Assembly (NCBI RefSeq): GCF_022581195.2
Contig: NC_061467.1
Location: 558,001 to 622,000, forward strand
Origin: Helicoverpa zea
Taxonomy: Eukaryota; Arthropoda; Insecta; Lepidoptera; Noctuidae
DNA: 64,000 nucleotides
Reading direction: 5' to 3'
In this document: in pieces, positions 1 through 11,098 of the stretch
How positions within the stretch are numbered: position 1 is the first letter of the stretch
Layout of the letters: each line of letters opens with the position of its first letter
Program-made: the position numbers and the translations under genes
The notes under the pieces: model-generated
Seen by the model: only the letters and a program-made list of their open reading frames with translations
Database searches by the model: none
What the model was told of the DNA's origin: nothing

Positions 1-230
1 AGAATACGAGAATCCTTTACTTCCATATAAGGAGCAATCAAACTTTCACTAATTAAACTTTTCACTAGATCTGCATTGCCATTTTCAGGATCTTCAAAAC
101 TATGGACAGATTTATCTGGGTTGTACGCACTTTTCACTGGTAGTTCTGAATTTAAATCTAGCAAGATTGGCACTGCGAATGTGCCAGTTATAACAATTAG
201 AAGGCACGCGACGGTCGTAAAAGAAGACAT
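1..230 (-). CDS. 5' part of a secreted prepropeptide gene, first member of the cytokine-like array (cut by window edge)
   Basis: An ATG at 230 opens a frame that stays open to position 1 (76 complete codons). It starts with a typical secretory signal, MSSFTTVACLLIVITGTFAVP, followed by a hydrophilic spacer rich in Glu, Asp, Ser and Asn. The mature C-terminal peptide, which would carry the furin site and the two cysteines, lies outside the window. Membership in the array is therefore inferred from strand, position, signal-peptide length and spacer style shared with the four complete minus-strand genes at 8.5-30.3 kb. Upstream there is an Inr-like TCAGT around 268-272 (minus strand) and TGACGT/ATGTCA-like boxes near 640-655. 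Secretion is well supported; the family is moderately supported. Confidence 0.6.
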   Translation of the reverse strand, partial: MSSFTTVACLLIVITGTFAVPILLDLNSELPVKSAYNPDKSVHSFEDPENGNADLVKSLISESLIAPYMEVKDSRI

Positions 231-1240
231 GTTATGCGTCTGTTCGCGATGACACTTCACGCTAAACTGAATGCGTTTCGAATTTTCACATGCTCCTGGG
301 CCGCCCGCGTCGCTAAGCAGTGTCGGGGTCTACGAAACCACCTTTACAGTGACTCAAATGCAATATAGGTAGTATTATTTTATAAACATACTATACTGCT
401 ATAAATATTTTGTAAGAATCGATAGTTAACTAAAGATTGGAATCTATCCAAGCTCAATAAAAGCTCTCATTTGTAAGATTCATATTTTATAAGTTGTTAC
501 TCGTAAACAATAAAATTGTCAATTATCTTTGATATCTAACGGCTTATTAGAGGTCAACTAAGATAAATGATATGGCCCATCCTGCACTTATTCCAATTTT
601 ATTTAGCTTTCGCGAAGTGTTCTTTTATACTTATTTCTATGTCTGACGTGATGTCACCGCAACATTCTTTTCAGTCGTGATGTCATTCACAATATTTCCC
701 TAGTAGGTACCTTTGATCGAGTCCAGACATTCCTCGAAACATGATCATTATCTATTATAAGAAAGTCTTTATTTCCTTATCCTTATTTTCCATTTCAATT
801 GTTTGTATTAGTATGTTAGTGATTTAGGTCCCTTAATTAGATTAGGTTAGTTTTAGGTTCCCAAGATACAGGCAGCGCCTAGTTTAGGGACCACAGAACC
901 TTTGAAAATGTGTCCCATAGAGAAGTTACAGCGAACATTTTTGTACTAATTTACCCTAAAAAGTGACTCATAAATGTAAGTGTGGATCAATCAACTTTTT
1001 ATTTATTTTTAGTGCTAGATATGTTTAGCTTATTGTTTAAATGTTAGTAAGAGTTAGTTCGGTTTGATATGGTCCCTTCCTGGGGTATAGGCCTCCTCCA
1101 GTCCTTTCCACTTATCTCTGTCTTTGCCGATAGTTAGTCATTCCTTTCCTATTAATTCTGTTATGTCGTCATCCCATCGTTTCCTCGGTCTTCCTACTCT
1201 TCTTTTGCCGATTGGACCTTATCTATGCTCATCAGTCTAT
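231..1240. other. upstream region of the first prepropeptide gene, no other gene seen
   Basis: This 1-kb stretch is the 5' flank of the gene ending at 230. It holds a short GC-rich patch at 296-335, TGACG-type boxes near 640-680 and otherwise AT-rich sequence. I see no further ORF with coding character. Confidence 0.5.
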
Positions 1241-3798
1241 CATCATCCTCCAAGCCTTTTCCCAACTGTGTTGGGGTCGGCTTCCAGTCTAACCGGATTA
1301 AGCTGAGTCTTCTTCTTAATCGGACACTCTTGGCAGAGTGGTCGTGATCATGGATTGTCTCTGGCGGCTGCCCTTGCGATTTCTCTCCACTTCTCCCTGC
1401 TGGTGGCGTTCCGTGCGCACTCCACAATTGAGCTTGATGTTACAGATTTTATGAAGTCTGTCCATCTGGTTGGCGATCGTCCACGAGAACGCTGTCCTTC
1501 TATTCTCCCTTGCACAACTAATCGTTCCATTGAGTCTTCATTGCGGATGATATGGCCAAACATTTTAAGTGTTTTTAGTTGCACAATCGAAGAAAGTCTT
1601 TGTTTGATGTGAAGCTCTTTTAATATGGATACATTAGTGCGGTGTTCAGTCCAGCTTATTCTCAGTAGCCGCCTCCAGCACCACATCTCCAACGCATCTA
1701 TTCTGCTGCGATCTTTTTGACGAATAGTCCACGTTTCAGCTCCATATAGAAAGATAGGAAAGACTAAGCACCGCATCAGTCGGACCTTGGTATTTTTAGT
1801 TATGCGCCTGTCTCTCCAGATCTTCTTGAGCTTTTCCACAGCTGACGCGTCACAGCACATCGCCTTCGTATCTCTTCCTCACAACTTCCGGTGTTGTTGA
1901 TGGTAGAGCCTAAGTAAATGTAGCTCTGGACAACTGCACAGTTACCAATGTTATGGATCTCCGGTCTATTATTGGTCTTGCGATCCACAATCATCATTTT
2001 GGTTTTCTCGCGGTTTATAGCCAAGCCATACTCAAGACTGGTACACTCTAGAAGTTGGAGAAGGTTTTCTATATCAGGTAGTGAGGGAGCGAGAAGAGTA
2101 GTGTCGTCAGCGTACCTGAGATTTGAAATCATGCGACCCCCCAAAGATATCCCTTTATCCCACTGATCCAGCACTTTGCGCATGATATATTCTGTGTATA
2201 TATTGAACAACAACGGGGAGAGAATGCATCCCTGCCGAACACCCGCCTGCGTCTTGAAATTGGCTGAGTCAACCCCATCTACCTGGACTGCTGCTGTGCC
2301 GTCTTCGTACAATCGTCTGATGAGATACACTAGATGTTGCGGTACACCCATTTCTAGGAGTATATTCCAGAGTTTACTCCACTTGACTGTATCAAATGCT
2401 TTGCGAAAGTCGACAAAGCAAAGAAACAGGGGCTTATTAAACTCTCTACTCTTTTCAATTATCTGTCTCAAGATGAGAATTTGCTCGCGTGTACCTCTTC
2501 CTTTCACGAAACCAGCTTGTTCCTGAGCAATTTCTCTGTTCAGGAATGCCTGCAGCCTTGTGTTCAGGATATGTAGCAGTATCTTGCTTCCGTGAGATAT
2601 TAGGGAGATCAAGCGGTAGTTGTTACACTTTTTCGTCGATCCTTTCTTGTGGAGTGGTATGAAGACTGACTTTGACCAATCTCTTGGCCATTCTCCAGTG
2701 TCCCAAATTTTTGTGCAGATGATACGCATGATATCCACACCGATATCGCCCATGTCCCTGATTACTTCAATGGGTATTTCATCAACGCCGACTGCCTTAC
2801 CGCGCTTCAGATGTTTAATGGCGGCGGCTACCTCTTCTCTCAATATGCAGGGTTCCCGTTGTGATGGATAACTGATTGTAGCGTCTGTTGCATTGGGACT
2901 GTCGGTGAAAAGGGACTTACAGTAGTCCTCCCATACTTTCACAATCAGTTTGATGTCGGTAACAGACTCACCAGCACTATTCTCCACCGCCCAAGTTTTG
3001 GCTTTAAATTGACGCGTGATGACTTTTATTTTCATATGCAAGTCCTTGGTTTCAAACTTTTGCGAGTGTCTTTCCAGCTCAGTGCATATGTTTTTAAGCT
3101 CTGAGTTTCGGTCTCTGCGACATGCAGCTTGAATCTCGGAACCCAAGTCATTTAGTTCTTGTATGCTGGCACCGTTGGCTTTTGCATCACGTCGTCGGTT
3201 GACCAATCTCCACGTATCTTCGGACATCCAGTGTTGTCGCTTATCACAAACTGGTTTCGGTTGGGACTTTTGCACAGAATTTTTAATGTAGTCTTTGGCA
3301 GACTGCCACAGAGAATCTGGTGTTTTGTTCTCCTTATCGGTCATCCACATGTGCTGTCCATCTTGGAGTGTTTTAGCAAAAGCCTCTTTGTCCAATATTT
3401 GCAAACGCTGTTTTGTTCTTCTGGCTACTGTGTTTTGCAACTTCATCTTCAGGGTAGACACTAACAGCTGATGGTCTGAGAGACAGTCTGCTCCCGGCAA
3501 TGTGTGCGCATTAGATATTGAGCTTCGCCATCTTGATCGGATCATGATGTAATCGATCTGATTACGGTAGTTGCCGTTTGGACTAGTCCACGTATACAGT
3601 CGTCTAAAGTGATGTTTGAAGACTGTGTTCATAATAGTCAGGTTATTATCAGCCGCGAACTGTATCAGGCGTTCGCCTCTTTCGTTCCGCACTCCTAACC
3701 CGTACTCTCCAACTATATTACGTAGATTAATATCCGCCTTAGTACTGCCCACCTTCGCATTGAAGTCACCAAGCACTATCAGTAGTTCCCTATTTGGT
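1241..3798 (-). mobile_element. RTE-type non-LTR retrotransposon, 5'-truncated, 3' end intact
   Basis: This is a LINE on the minus strand. The right end (5') breaks at about 3798 where a SINE fragment abuts it. The left end (3') runs to about 1241 and finishes in a tail reading GATGATGAT on the minus strand. The last ~65 bases (1241-1307) are nearly the same as the 3' ends of the SINE-A copies in this window. The coding part is described separately. Confidence 0.85.
1348..3798 (-). pseudogene. LINE endonuclease/reverse transcriptase ORF (RTE-like), broken
   Basis: This is a copy-and-paste enzyme of a retrotransposon. The sequence begins inside the endonuclease domain (LGDFNAKVG, then SPNGNYRNQIDYIMI and LSDHQLL). 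It continues through a linker into the reverse transcriptase: FIPLHKKGS, EQAGFVKGRGT, FVDFRKAFDTV, GVRQGCILSPLLFNIY and the catalytic LRYADDTTLLA. The C-terminal part (1348-1860) is in another frame, so a frameshift lies near 1800-1860. That part carries LYGAETWTIRQKD and a Trp/Arg-rich RGRSPTRWTDFIK motif typical of RTE C-termini. With the endonuclease N-terminus missing and a frameshift, the copy is not autonomous. Family placement comes from motif recognition. Confidence 0.85.
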
Positions 3799-3910
3799 AC
3801 TTTAGCTGAGTACCAGTGCTTTACAAGAAGCGACTGCCTATCTGAACTCCTTAACCCAGTTACCCGGGCAACCCAATACCCATTGGATAGACTGGTGTCA
3901 GACTTACTGG
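3799..3910 (-). mobile_element. SINE-A internal fragment
   Basis: This matches the middle of the window's SINE-A family (the AGCTGAGTACCAGTGCTTTAC to CAGTTACCCGGGCAACCC section), minus strand. It abuts the truncated 5' end of the LINE. Confidence 0.75.
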
Positions 3911-4111
3911 CTATATTAAGGAAAAACTGTAACAGTTCTTCCTTAATTAGCTTGGGCTGGGTTTTATTAGATAGGTAGGTGACATATCATGCTCTCCATT
4001 TGATCGTAATTGACAGATGCGCCTACCATTAAATGATATTAGTGCCTTTGGTCTGAAGTATCGCCGCGCAATTTTCGACGAGATGTGAAATATAAGATTT
4101 ATGGCGATTTA

Positions 4112-4298
4112 CAGCCAGTTTCTTCATCAAAAGTAAAAGCCAAAGTAAAAGTCAAAGTAATGTCAAAAGTAAAAGTAACGGTCAAATTCATTTTTTCTAT
4201 TAGTTTTGCTGTCACTTTAGCCTTGAGGAAACGAAATCGACTGTTACTTTTACTTTAGACATTACTTTTACTTTTACTTTTGATGAAGAAACTGGCCG
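4112..4298. mobile_element. foldback MITE with TTA target duplication
   Basis: The two arms (CAGCCAGTTTCTTCATC... and ...GATGAAGAAACTGGCCG) are inverted repeats about 70 bp long, rich in AAAGTAAAAGT units. TTA occurs on both sides (4109-4111 and 4299-4301). A 3-bp TTA duplication is typical of PIF/Harbinger-type insertions. Confidence 0.65.
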
Positions 4299-4566
4299 TT
4301 AATGAGGATTGATTGTCATAGAGTACTCAGAATATTTTTTCATCTTTCTATTGAAGTTGTAACATGTTCGCATTATTGGGATCGCTCGAGAGTCGGGTAC
4401 ACGACGTCATGGGTGACGCACTCACCCATGTATGACCACTATGTATCTAACTCTCACACGCGACCGTTATAAGTGTCAGTCTACTGTATGTTTTCCCATT
4501 GTTATATGCAACAAAATTGAATAAACTTTTTTTTGTCAGATGCGGGTGTTTATTTTTATAACTTTA

Positions 4567-4746
4567 CTAGCTTCTGCCAGCGGTTTCACTCGGGCCCCGG
4601 ATGGAGACAAAAAATATCCTATGTTCTTTTCCTGGGTCTAAGCTTTGTCCCCTCTAATTTTCAGCTTAAACGGTTCAGCCATTCTTGAGTTATAAACACG
4701 ACTTTCTTTTATATACTTAGCTTTTCTAGCTTTGTTATATGTGTGT
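4567..4746 (-). mobile_element. Helitron-like fragment
   Basis: The sequence CTAGCTTCTGCCAGCGGTTT matches the 3' end of the Helitron-like elements seen elsewhere, read on the minus strand. The body is divergent. Confidence 0.45.
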
Positions 4747-4750
4747 GTAC

Positions 4751-4964
4751 TGTAACGTAGTTAGAAACTTTTTCATTTATAAGGTTTTATTCATCACAAA
4801 TTGATACTGACCGGGCAATCATTTTAAATGTATTCGATTTGTTCCATAGAATAAGTTTTTTATATTGAAGTGTGTCACTTCACCTCTCGAGCCCAAACAA
4901 TAAACGTCGTGATATCGAATCAGTTTTTCATTTTTGAGCAAGATAACTATTTCCCGGTCCTACA
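4751..4964. repeat. left LTR of the compact LTR element
   Basis: 214 bp, TG...CA ends, about 99% identical to the right copy. Confidence 0.8.
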
Positions 4965-6190
4965 GACAATCACCATTGACAGACAATCACCATAATGACA
5001 AAAATAATGTCAAAATAACAGATAGTGACAATAACAGAAATAAAATTAATTATATTTTTTCTCTAAATAAAGGAAAAGTGAATAATAATCGGAGTAATGT
5101 TTCGCAAAAACGAAACACACGTGTTGTTTCAAAGTTGAGAAAGACTTCATCACCAAAAAGGGTGATAATAAGTAAATATTCAGGTTCTTATTATTTGAAG
5201 TATGATAAGAAAAGTAATGATTACCATTATTTTTATCCTTCAGGGGGGAGGATAGACACGCAGTACAAAAACAGATACAACTGCGTAATATGAACAATAA
5301 TTTAGGATTTTTAAATAAACAGAATGTAAATAAATATAAATATAGGAAAAATTGTGATTGATTTATATGTTTCTAATACTTGTTTTGTAATTACATGTTA
5401 CCTGGAACGAGTTGTACGAGCATTGCCGGTGAAGGGATAAGATGATGTCCACGGCAGAGCTACTTCATTTTCAGTACGAAGGAAGATGAAGATAACCAAT
5501 GTGGTCAAGCTTGTGTTATTTTTATAATTTTTTTAACATTGCTCTGTAAATCTGATCCGAAAATTATTATCTGATTTGGTTTTGAAGAAAAATATTTGGA
5601 TGGTGAATTGAGGTTGAGATCAACTTCGCAATAAGGGGCATAGCCTCGCGAAGAGTGTTTGCTTGACACAATGGTTTCTGCCGAAGATTTATGATCCCTA
5701 TATTTGATTTATTTATTATTTAATATTCCAAAATTTTTAAAAATAATTATTGGAGAAGATATTTAATTATGTTACGATAGGTAAGAAACTTTGATAACGG
5801 TGACTTATCCCTTCATCTGACACGTTAGCGTCCGGCGAAGTTGTAAGTTATCAATACAGAGTTTTTCTTCGCTTGAAAGGTAATCCCTTCAGGACGGGTG
5901 TTCACTTTGAATATCCTTTGCTGTTAGCAACACGCCACGCAACTTTTTCGCACGGTTTTTGTTGCGTGCGAGTTAATGCTAACGTGCGTTATTGTGGTGC
6001 AACATGGCACAATTAAATCATTGACTACGCATGTTATCGTTAACTATCCCATTGTAAGGGACGTGTTATTGTTAATTCCGTGCATAGGTAAATTTTAAGT
6101 TAGGTTTAGATAGGGACATTTAATATGATTGCCAGCCTACAGCTGCGCTTTTGTGATAAAGTTTCGACTTTATCCTAAGGGCGTAGCTCG

Positions 6191-6403
6191 TGTAACGTAG
6201 TTAGAAACTTTTTCATTTATAAGGTTTTATTCATCAAAATTGATATTGACCGGGCAATCATTTTAAATGTATTCGATTTGTTCCATAGAATAAGTTTTTT
6301 ATATTGAAGTGTGTCACTTCACCTCTCGAGCCCAAACAATAAACGTCGTGATATCGAATCAGTTTTTCATTTTTGAGCAAGATAACTATTTCCCGGTCCT
6401 ACA
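6191..6403. repeat. right LTR of the compact LTR element
   Basis: 213 bp copy of 4751-4964; it lacks one base and carries one C-to-T difference in the ACAAATTGATACTGACC stretch. Confidence 0.8.
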
Positions 6404-6418
6404 GTACCTATTATCAGT

Positions 6419-6520
6419 TACTAATATTACTAGTACTTATAGAGCTGAAGAGTTTGATTGTTTAAACGCGCTAATTTCAGGCACTTTATGGACCGATATA
6501 TTACAATAAATTTCATTACA
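6419..6520 (+). mobile_element. Helitron-like 5' fragment
   Basis: It reads like the start of the Helitron-like family (TACTAATATTA..., AAGAGTTTG.TTGTTT, ACGCGCTAATTTCAGG) and breaks off near 6520. Confidence 0.5.
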
Positions 6521-6536
6521 TTATTTATTTTTATTA

Positions 6537-6690
6537 TTGGGGTCGGCAGCACGTTTTCTCCTTCGATACTCTTCTATCTGCCGTCATCTCACAAGAAACA
6601 TTCTTTCTTACCATATCGGCTTTCACACAATCCAATCAATCGTTTCTTTACCACTATATCCGTCCACGTTCATACTCATCACCTATTTTA
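6537..6690 (-). mobile_element. RTE-type LINE 3' fragment
   Basis: The minus strand matches the LINE tail at 45184-45360: AACGTGGACGGATATAG, then GTGTGAAAG and GAGATGACGGCAGATAGAAG. Stops interrupt the frame. Confidence 0.6.
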
Positions 6691-6706
6691 AGGATATTTA
6701 TTTGGG

Positions 6707-6815
6707 TTCAGATAGGGCAGTCGCTTTTTGTAAAGCACTGGTACTTGGCTACATCCGGTTAGGATGGAAGCCGACCCCAACATAGTTGGGAAAAGGTTTG
6801 GAGGATGATGACGAT
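6707..6815 (+). mobile_element. SINE-A 3' fragment
   Basis: It contains GTAAAGCACTGGTACT, CCGACCCCAACATAGTTGGG and the GGATGATGACG tail. Confidence 0.8.
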
Positions 6816-7044
6816 TTTAGAGAATTATTGAAGACAAGTAAAGACCTCTAGACACCGACTTCTAGAGCCTTGTCAAAAGTTTTATTTTATCCCTTTTAGT
6901 GTTATGTGAAGTCGGTCTTCTATTTTTTTAAATTTTTTTTTTTAACTTAGTTTTCATATTTACAAAATTATCACCCAATAAATGATTATATGGTAACTCT
7001 AAGAATATCATAGATGATTGTGTTTTTATGTAGCAGAGTGAGAT

Positions 7045-7240
7045 GTTACTATTACAGCCTTTTTATCGTCCCACTGCTGGGCTGCGGCCTCCTCTCACAC
7101 GGAGAAGGATTGAGCATTAATCACCACGCTTGCTCAATGCGGGTTGGTGATTTTAGACTAGGTATATGTAAATATAGTCTTTCCTCAAGATGTTTTTCTT
7201 CACCTTTTTATCAGCCATTGGTGTCCAAGATTATATGAAT
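7045..7240 (-). mobile_element. SINE-B 3' part
   Basis: On the plus strand it reads TACAGCCTTTTTATCGTCCC ... GCTTGCTCAATGCGGGTTGG ... TTTTTATCAGCCATTGGTGT, the SINE-B body in inverse orientation. The tRNA-like head is missing. Confidence 0.75.
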
Positions 7241-7254
7241 TGCCTGAGTGTCAG

Positions 7255-7350
7255 TATGACGAGTGACAGGGGAAAATGGAAGAAAATGACAAATTGCGCC
7301 GACCCCAAGTAAAATTTGGGAACAGGGCAGGGGAAAGAAAGAAGTGTCCA
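7255..7350 (+). mobile_element. LINE-like 3' tail
   Basis: It carries GCGCCGACCCCAAGTAAAAT followed by GGGAACAGGGCAGGGG, a tail also seen at 12662-12735 and 45315-45360. Confidence 0.4.
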
Positions 7351-7997
7351 AGATTATTAAGTAGAGGGGTGAAATTAAAACAAATAGTGATTCGTGTATC
7401 TATGGAATGTTTATGATATTTTTTTATTCGATAACTTCAGTTATTGTGGGTGCAGTACAAAGTCAAACTTAATTTATTACAGAATGTGGACATGAAACTA
7501 TTTAATTATATGGGTAGGTGTAACACAATTAAATAAATGCTTATTTTTATTTTTTATATTTGTACATCACAGGTTTCTTATATAGGAAATTCTATATAAT
7601 ATAAGGATGACTAGATTTTTTTTAATAAATAGCTTTTTAAAGTTTTAACTTAAAACTAGATTTTTAACAAATAAGTTAAGAGAATTTCCTTAGACATAAG
7701 TAAGTAGGTATACATGAGAAAATGTCGATAAAAAATGATATGAAATAATGATGTAATTTCAAGCTTATAAATAACATTTAGATGGTTTAAAAAAACTTAT
7801 TTTTTAATATTATTTGGTCTAACTTTACAGATAAGGTAATGTAGAATTCTTTCAAACACATTATCTTTCAGTGAGCAGTTTATTATTTACTTTTTTATCT
7901 ATATAGTAATAATAATCTACATAGTTTTTTTTTTTTTTATATGAACCCTTTTCCAAACTTCATATTTAATACAGAGTAATTAACAATTAGAAAGCAA

Positions 7998-8188
7998 TCT
8001 ATACTAATATTATAAAGCTGAAGAGTTTGTTTGTTTGAACGCGCTTATATCAGGAACTACTGGTCCGATTTGAAAATTTATTTCAGTGTTAGATAGCCCA
8101 TTTATCGAGGAAGGCTATAGGCTACTTTTTATACCGGTATGGGAAGTAGTTCCCACGGGATGCGGGTGAAACCGCTGGCAGAAGCTAG
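7998..8188 (+). mobile_element. non-autonomous Helitron-like element (191 bp)
   Basis: It starts TCTATACTAATATTATAAAG after an A and ends GCTGGCAGAAGCTAG before a T. That gives 5'-TC, 3'-CTAG (CTRR) and an A^T insertion site, with no target duplication. Its sibling at 63100-63298 is highly similar. Confidence 0.7.
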
Positions 8189-8465
8189 TATAAAATAAAG
8201 TTATCATTGTCGTAATTTTTGTCACAATTTCTATCGATTTAATTGTGTAAGTTTTTTTTTATTATTTTTTTTTCTGATCTCGAAATTCGAGGTATAAATC
8301 TGTGTTTTAGACTGAAAGTCCCTTGACTATTTTATAAGCAAAGTTCATATCTTAAATGCAGAAGAAAGTACTTGCGTAGCTTAATAAATAAATAAGTTAA
8401 TTAAATAGAAGACTAGCTGTCACCAAGTTGGTCCCTCCTTCGATAGTGACATTCTATTGAAGGAC

Positions 8466-10263
8466 TCATTTATCTTCATCTGCAATCATCCTTTCGTACC
8501 TGCAGACAAAACACATGTATAAGTTAGTATAATTTATCTATGGACTATTGATGCCTGATAATAAAGTTTAAATAAAAATAAATAATTAATAATTGGTTTA
8601 TAATATAGGTTAAGATTTAAGTACTTTATCTAAATGGGTTTATTGAATCTACATATGTGTATAATTTGAATGTGTAATGTTTGAATTCTGGGTTAAGCTC
8701 GCCGTTGTACATAAACTGTCTTAATTGTTTATATAGATATTTTCTCATTTATTTATTTTTAAACATATATTTTACATTTTTAAATAAAAAACAATAGAAA
8801 ACATATAGATATTTATTGTTAAGAGTGCAATAAAGAATAAATTATTTATTTATTTTCAGATTTAAATCATTAATTAGCCCGCGTTATACTAATTTCAATA
8901 TCAAAGAATAATTGTATTCGTAAGAGGATTTATCTCGAACTGTTTTTTCCTGGTTCACGTTTTCCTTTAAGTGGCGTTTATTAGACATCGGTTATTTTTA
9001 CTTGCGTACAAAGAAATCCAGGTATTTCTTTTAGTATGTCGTAAGTGTATATAAACATTGATAATAATATTACAAAAGGGATTTTTGTACTTCAAACAAG
9101 TACAAAAATCTATCTATAAAAATCTTTGTGCTCTAAAATCTGCGAAACTACTGAATCGATATTATCATAATATTATATAAGATATTATATTAGTCTTTCT
9201 CAGATTGAATGTTGCACTATTCCCGTATAAAGAAGCTGATTCTCACGGGACATGAGTGAAACCATGCGAAATAGCTAGGATATAATATTGGTTACCTATC
9301 TAATATTTCGTAAGATATATATTTAACATAGGGTTTTATGATCGATTCATCAATTTTAAAGGGATTACCCCGTAGCAGTTTCGAGGTTGCGTTTATTTCA
9401 AAGTCTGTGTAAATTGTACTGCTTTCTGGCCAGATAAGGATAAATGCGTTGAATAACAATTTATGTATGAACTAAATAAAGACGTGGTGACTAGTCTAGT
9501 ACCAGCTTTGCTCAATTATTCACTACTAGCTGGTGCCCGCGACTTCGTCTGCGCAGGTTTAGTATTTCGAACAATATGTTTACAAATTGTAGCCTATGTG
9601 TTATTCTGATGTATAAGCTATATTATTGTAAAGTTTCATTAAAATCCATTCAGTAGTTTTTGCGTGAAAGAGTAAAAAACATCCATACATCCATACATAC
9701 AAACTTTCGCGTTTATAATATTAGTAGGATTATGTATGTTAAATAGAAACACGACTATGTGTTTTTTTTTTTCATATTTCTATAAGTAAAGTTTTAAATT
9801 AGAAATATACTAGAAAATTGTATCAAAATCAAAAATGAAAAGTCATTTATTCAAAGTAGACTGAAAATCAGCACTTTTTGAACGTCAAATCTACAAAAGA
9901 GAGCCCCCAAACCGCCCGCCCTTCACCACTTCCTATGTGTTTTTGCTGGGAAGAAGAAGTGGTGGAACAAACTCCCCAGCAAAATTATAAAATAAAATAT
10001 TTAAAAAATCTCATAACTTACTGTTCAAATGGTCGACATTTGCCCATGTACCAAATTCGATCTTCTGAGCATCCATTGCCGACAATTGCATGACGTTTCA
10101 CTCTTAAAGGCGGCATTAAATCACTTGACACATCACGAAAAACTTCAGTTTTCTCACTATCGTCAATAATTGTTTTAAATTCACTTCCATACAACTGATA
10201 TTCAATTGGTTGAGTGGCCACCATAGTTAGTAATACGGAAAAAAAGATGAAAATAGGAGCCAT
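8466..10263 (-). CDS. secreted cytokine-like prepropeptide A (two exons, 91 aa)
   Basis: Exon 1 is 10263-10022 and exon 2 is 8499-8466. Residues 1-18 form a signal peptide (MAPIFIFFSVLLTMVATQ). An acidic spacer follows, then a furin-type RVKR at 54-57. The mature peptide starts at His58 and carries Cys65 and Cys76 (C-X10-C, around SEDRIWYMGK). The genomic stop after PFEQ is an artefact: GTAAGT (10021-10016) is a perfect donor overlapping it. TTTTGTCTGCAG ending at 8500 is a good acceptor, and joining in phase 2 gives the tail QYERMIADEDK and a TGA. The same arrangement occurs in paralogues B and C. By architecture it resembles lepidopteran stress-responsive/ENF-type cytokines, made in fat body or haemocytes and cleaved on secretion. 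The exact family and the exon 2 splice are unverified. Confidence 0.78.
8500..9525. other. intron of prepropeptide A, left part
   Basis: AT-rich intronic DNA. A LINE-like tail (TGATGCCTGATAATAAAGTT) lies near 8549-8568, just upstream of exon 2 in the direction of transcription. A decayed Helitron-like remnant lies around 9090-9285. No other coding sequence is seen. Confidence 0.5.
9526..9729 (-). mobile_element. Helitron-like element, second family (204 bp)
   Basis: On the minus strand it starts TCCTACTAATATTATAAACG and ends GGGCACCAGCTAG before a T. It is nearly identical over its full length to 46926-47129. It lies within the intron of prepropeptide A. Confidence 0.75.
9845..9990 (+). repeat. 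interspersed repeat, probably a LINE 3' region
   Basis: It shares GCACTTTTTGAA, AGCCCCCAAAC and CACTTCCTATGTG with 49053-49192, including GAAGAAGTGG...AACAAACTCCCCAG. It lies in the intron of prepropeptide A, next to the donor site. Confidence 0.6.
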
Positions 10264-10295
10264 GTTTGAGCCGTGCGCACGCGTTCGCGTCCTGG

Positions 10296-10370
10296 AAACT
10301 AAGAGACGGATTCAACTCTGCTCTAAGTTTATATATACAACTTGGAAGGAACTCGAAGACGTCATGACGA
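10296..10370 (-). promoter_or_regulatory. promoter of prepropeptide A
   Basis: TATATATAAA (10337-10328, minus strand) sits about 30 bp upstream of an Inr-like TCTTAGTTT (10304-10296). The ATG follows at 10263. A CRE-like GACGTCATGACG occurs at 10358-10369. Confidence 0.6.
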
Positions 10371-11097
10371 TGTCGTAACAAGTTTTGATAAATACTTAAC
10401 GCTACTTGAGTTTCTAATATGTTTGAGACAACGGTGACGTATTGTATAAACTCGTTTTGTAACTTATACACTTTGATTTAGATTCTAAACGTGTTCTGGT
10501 AGCGTAAGAAATAGTGTTTTTATTAACAATAGCATCCTCTTTGTTTTGATAAAAATATAAAAATTGTAAGTCTTTTGCGTTTTTTGACGTTTTTCTACTA
10601 ACGTAAGTCGTATATTTACTTGATAGATTGATATTTAAGTAGTTATTTTACAATATATTTCTTATATGTTTTATTTCTTGTTGTAAAAACAACTTAAACA
10701 CGCATGAGGACAGATAATTATTATGAAATTATTTTGTGATGTTTTTCTTGCGCAATTGTTGCAAAGTTTTTGAATAAGCCACACTTTAATGTATGTTGCG
10801 ATGGGTGTGCCAGTACTTAATTAAATGTATGTTTATTGTACTTTCATTATTTACGAGTATTAACAAGAAACATTCAATTAATCGAGTTACTTTATTAGTT
10901 GAACCATTTAATAGAAGCTTGCTTCACTCGCATAAACTAAAAGAAATAACGAGCTTCCCACGGTTTTACCCATGACCTTCGGAATTTCCAAAAAAAAAAA
11001 CAAAATTTGTATGCATATTTAGTAACATTATGTAAAAGATCGTTTTTTGTTAATGGTTTTAAGTTGTGGTCAACTTTTTAGATTTTGCAAGGTATAA
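10371..11097. other. intergenic, nothing recognised
   Basis: AT-rich DNA between prepropeptide A and the next SINE. No splice-supported exons or repeats were recognised. Confidence 0.4.
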
Positions 11098-11098
11098 A

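Larger units (their letters stand above)
4747..6407. mobile_element. compact non-autonomous LTR retroelement (TRIM-like)
   Basis: Two direct repeats of 214 and 213 bp (4751-4964 and 6191-6403) begin TGTAACGTAG and end GGTCCTACA, so they have TG...CA ends. They differ by about one substitution and one 1-base indel. GTAC flanks the unit on both sides (4747-4750, 6404-6407). The 1.2-kb interior shows no gag or pol motifs. I cannot see a standard tRNA primer-binding site after the first LTR or a purine tract before the second, in either orientation. An open frame at 4934-5293 (119 codons, rich in Asn/Lys/Arg/Ser) lacks any ATG, so coding is doubtful. AATAAA near the end of the LTR hints at plus-strand orientation. 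Confidence 0.75.

Noticed and set aside
4934..5293. 119-codon frame in the compact LTR element
   Set aside because: It begins at TTG in the LTR, contains no ATG and is low-complexity Asn/Lys/Arg sequence; no retroelement motif.
10202..10471. 89-codon minus-strand ORF over the promoter of prepropeptide A
   Set aside because: It overlaps the TATA box and the signal-peptide exon in another frame; no domain or signal features.
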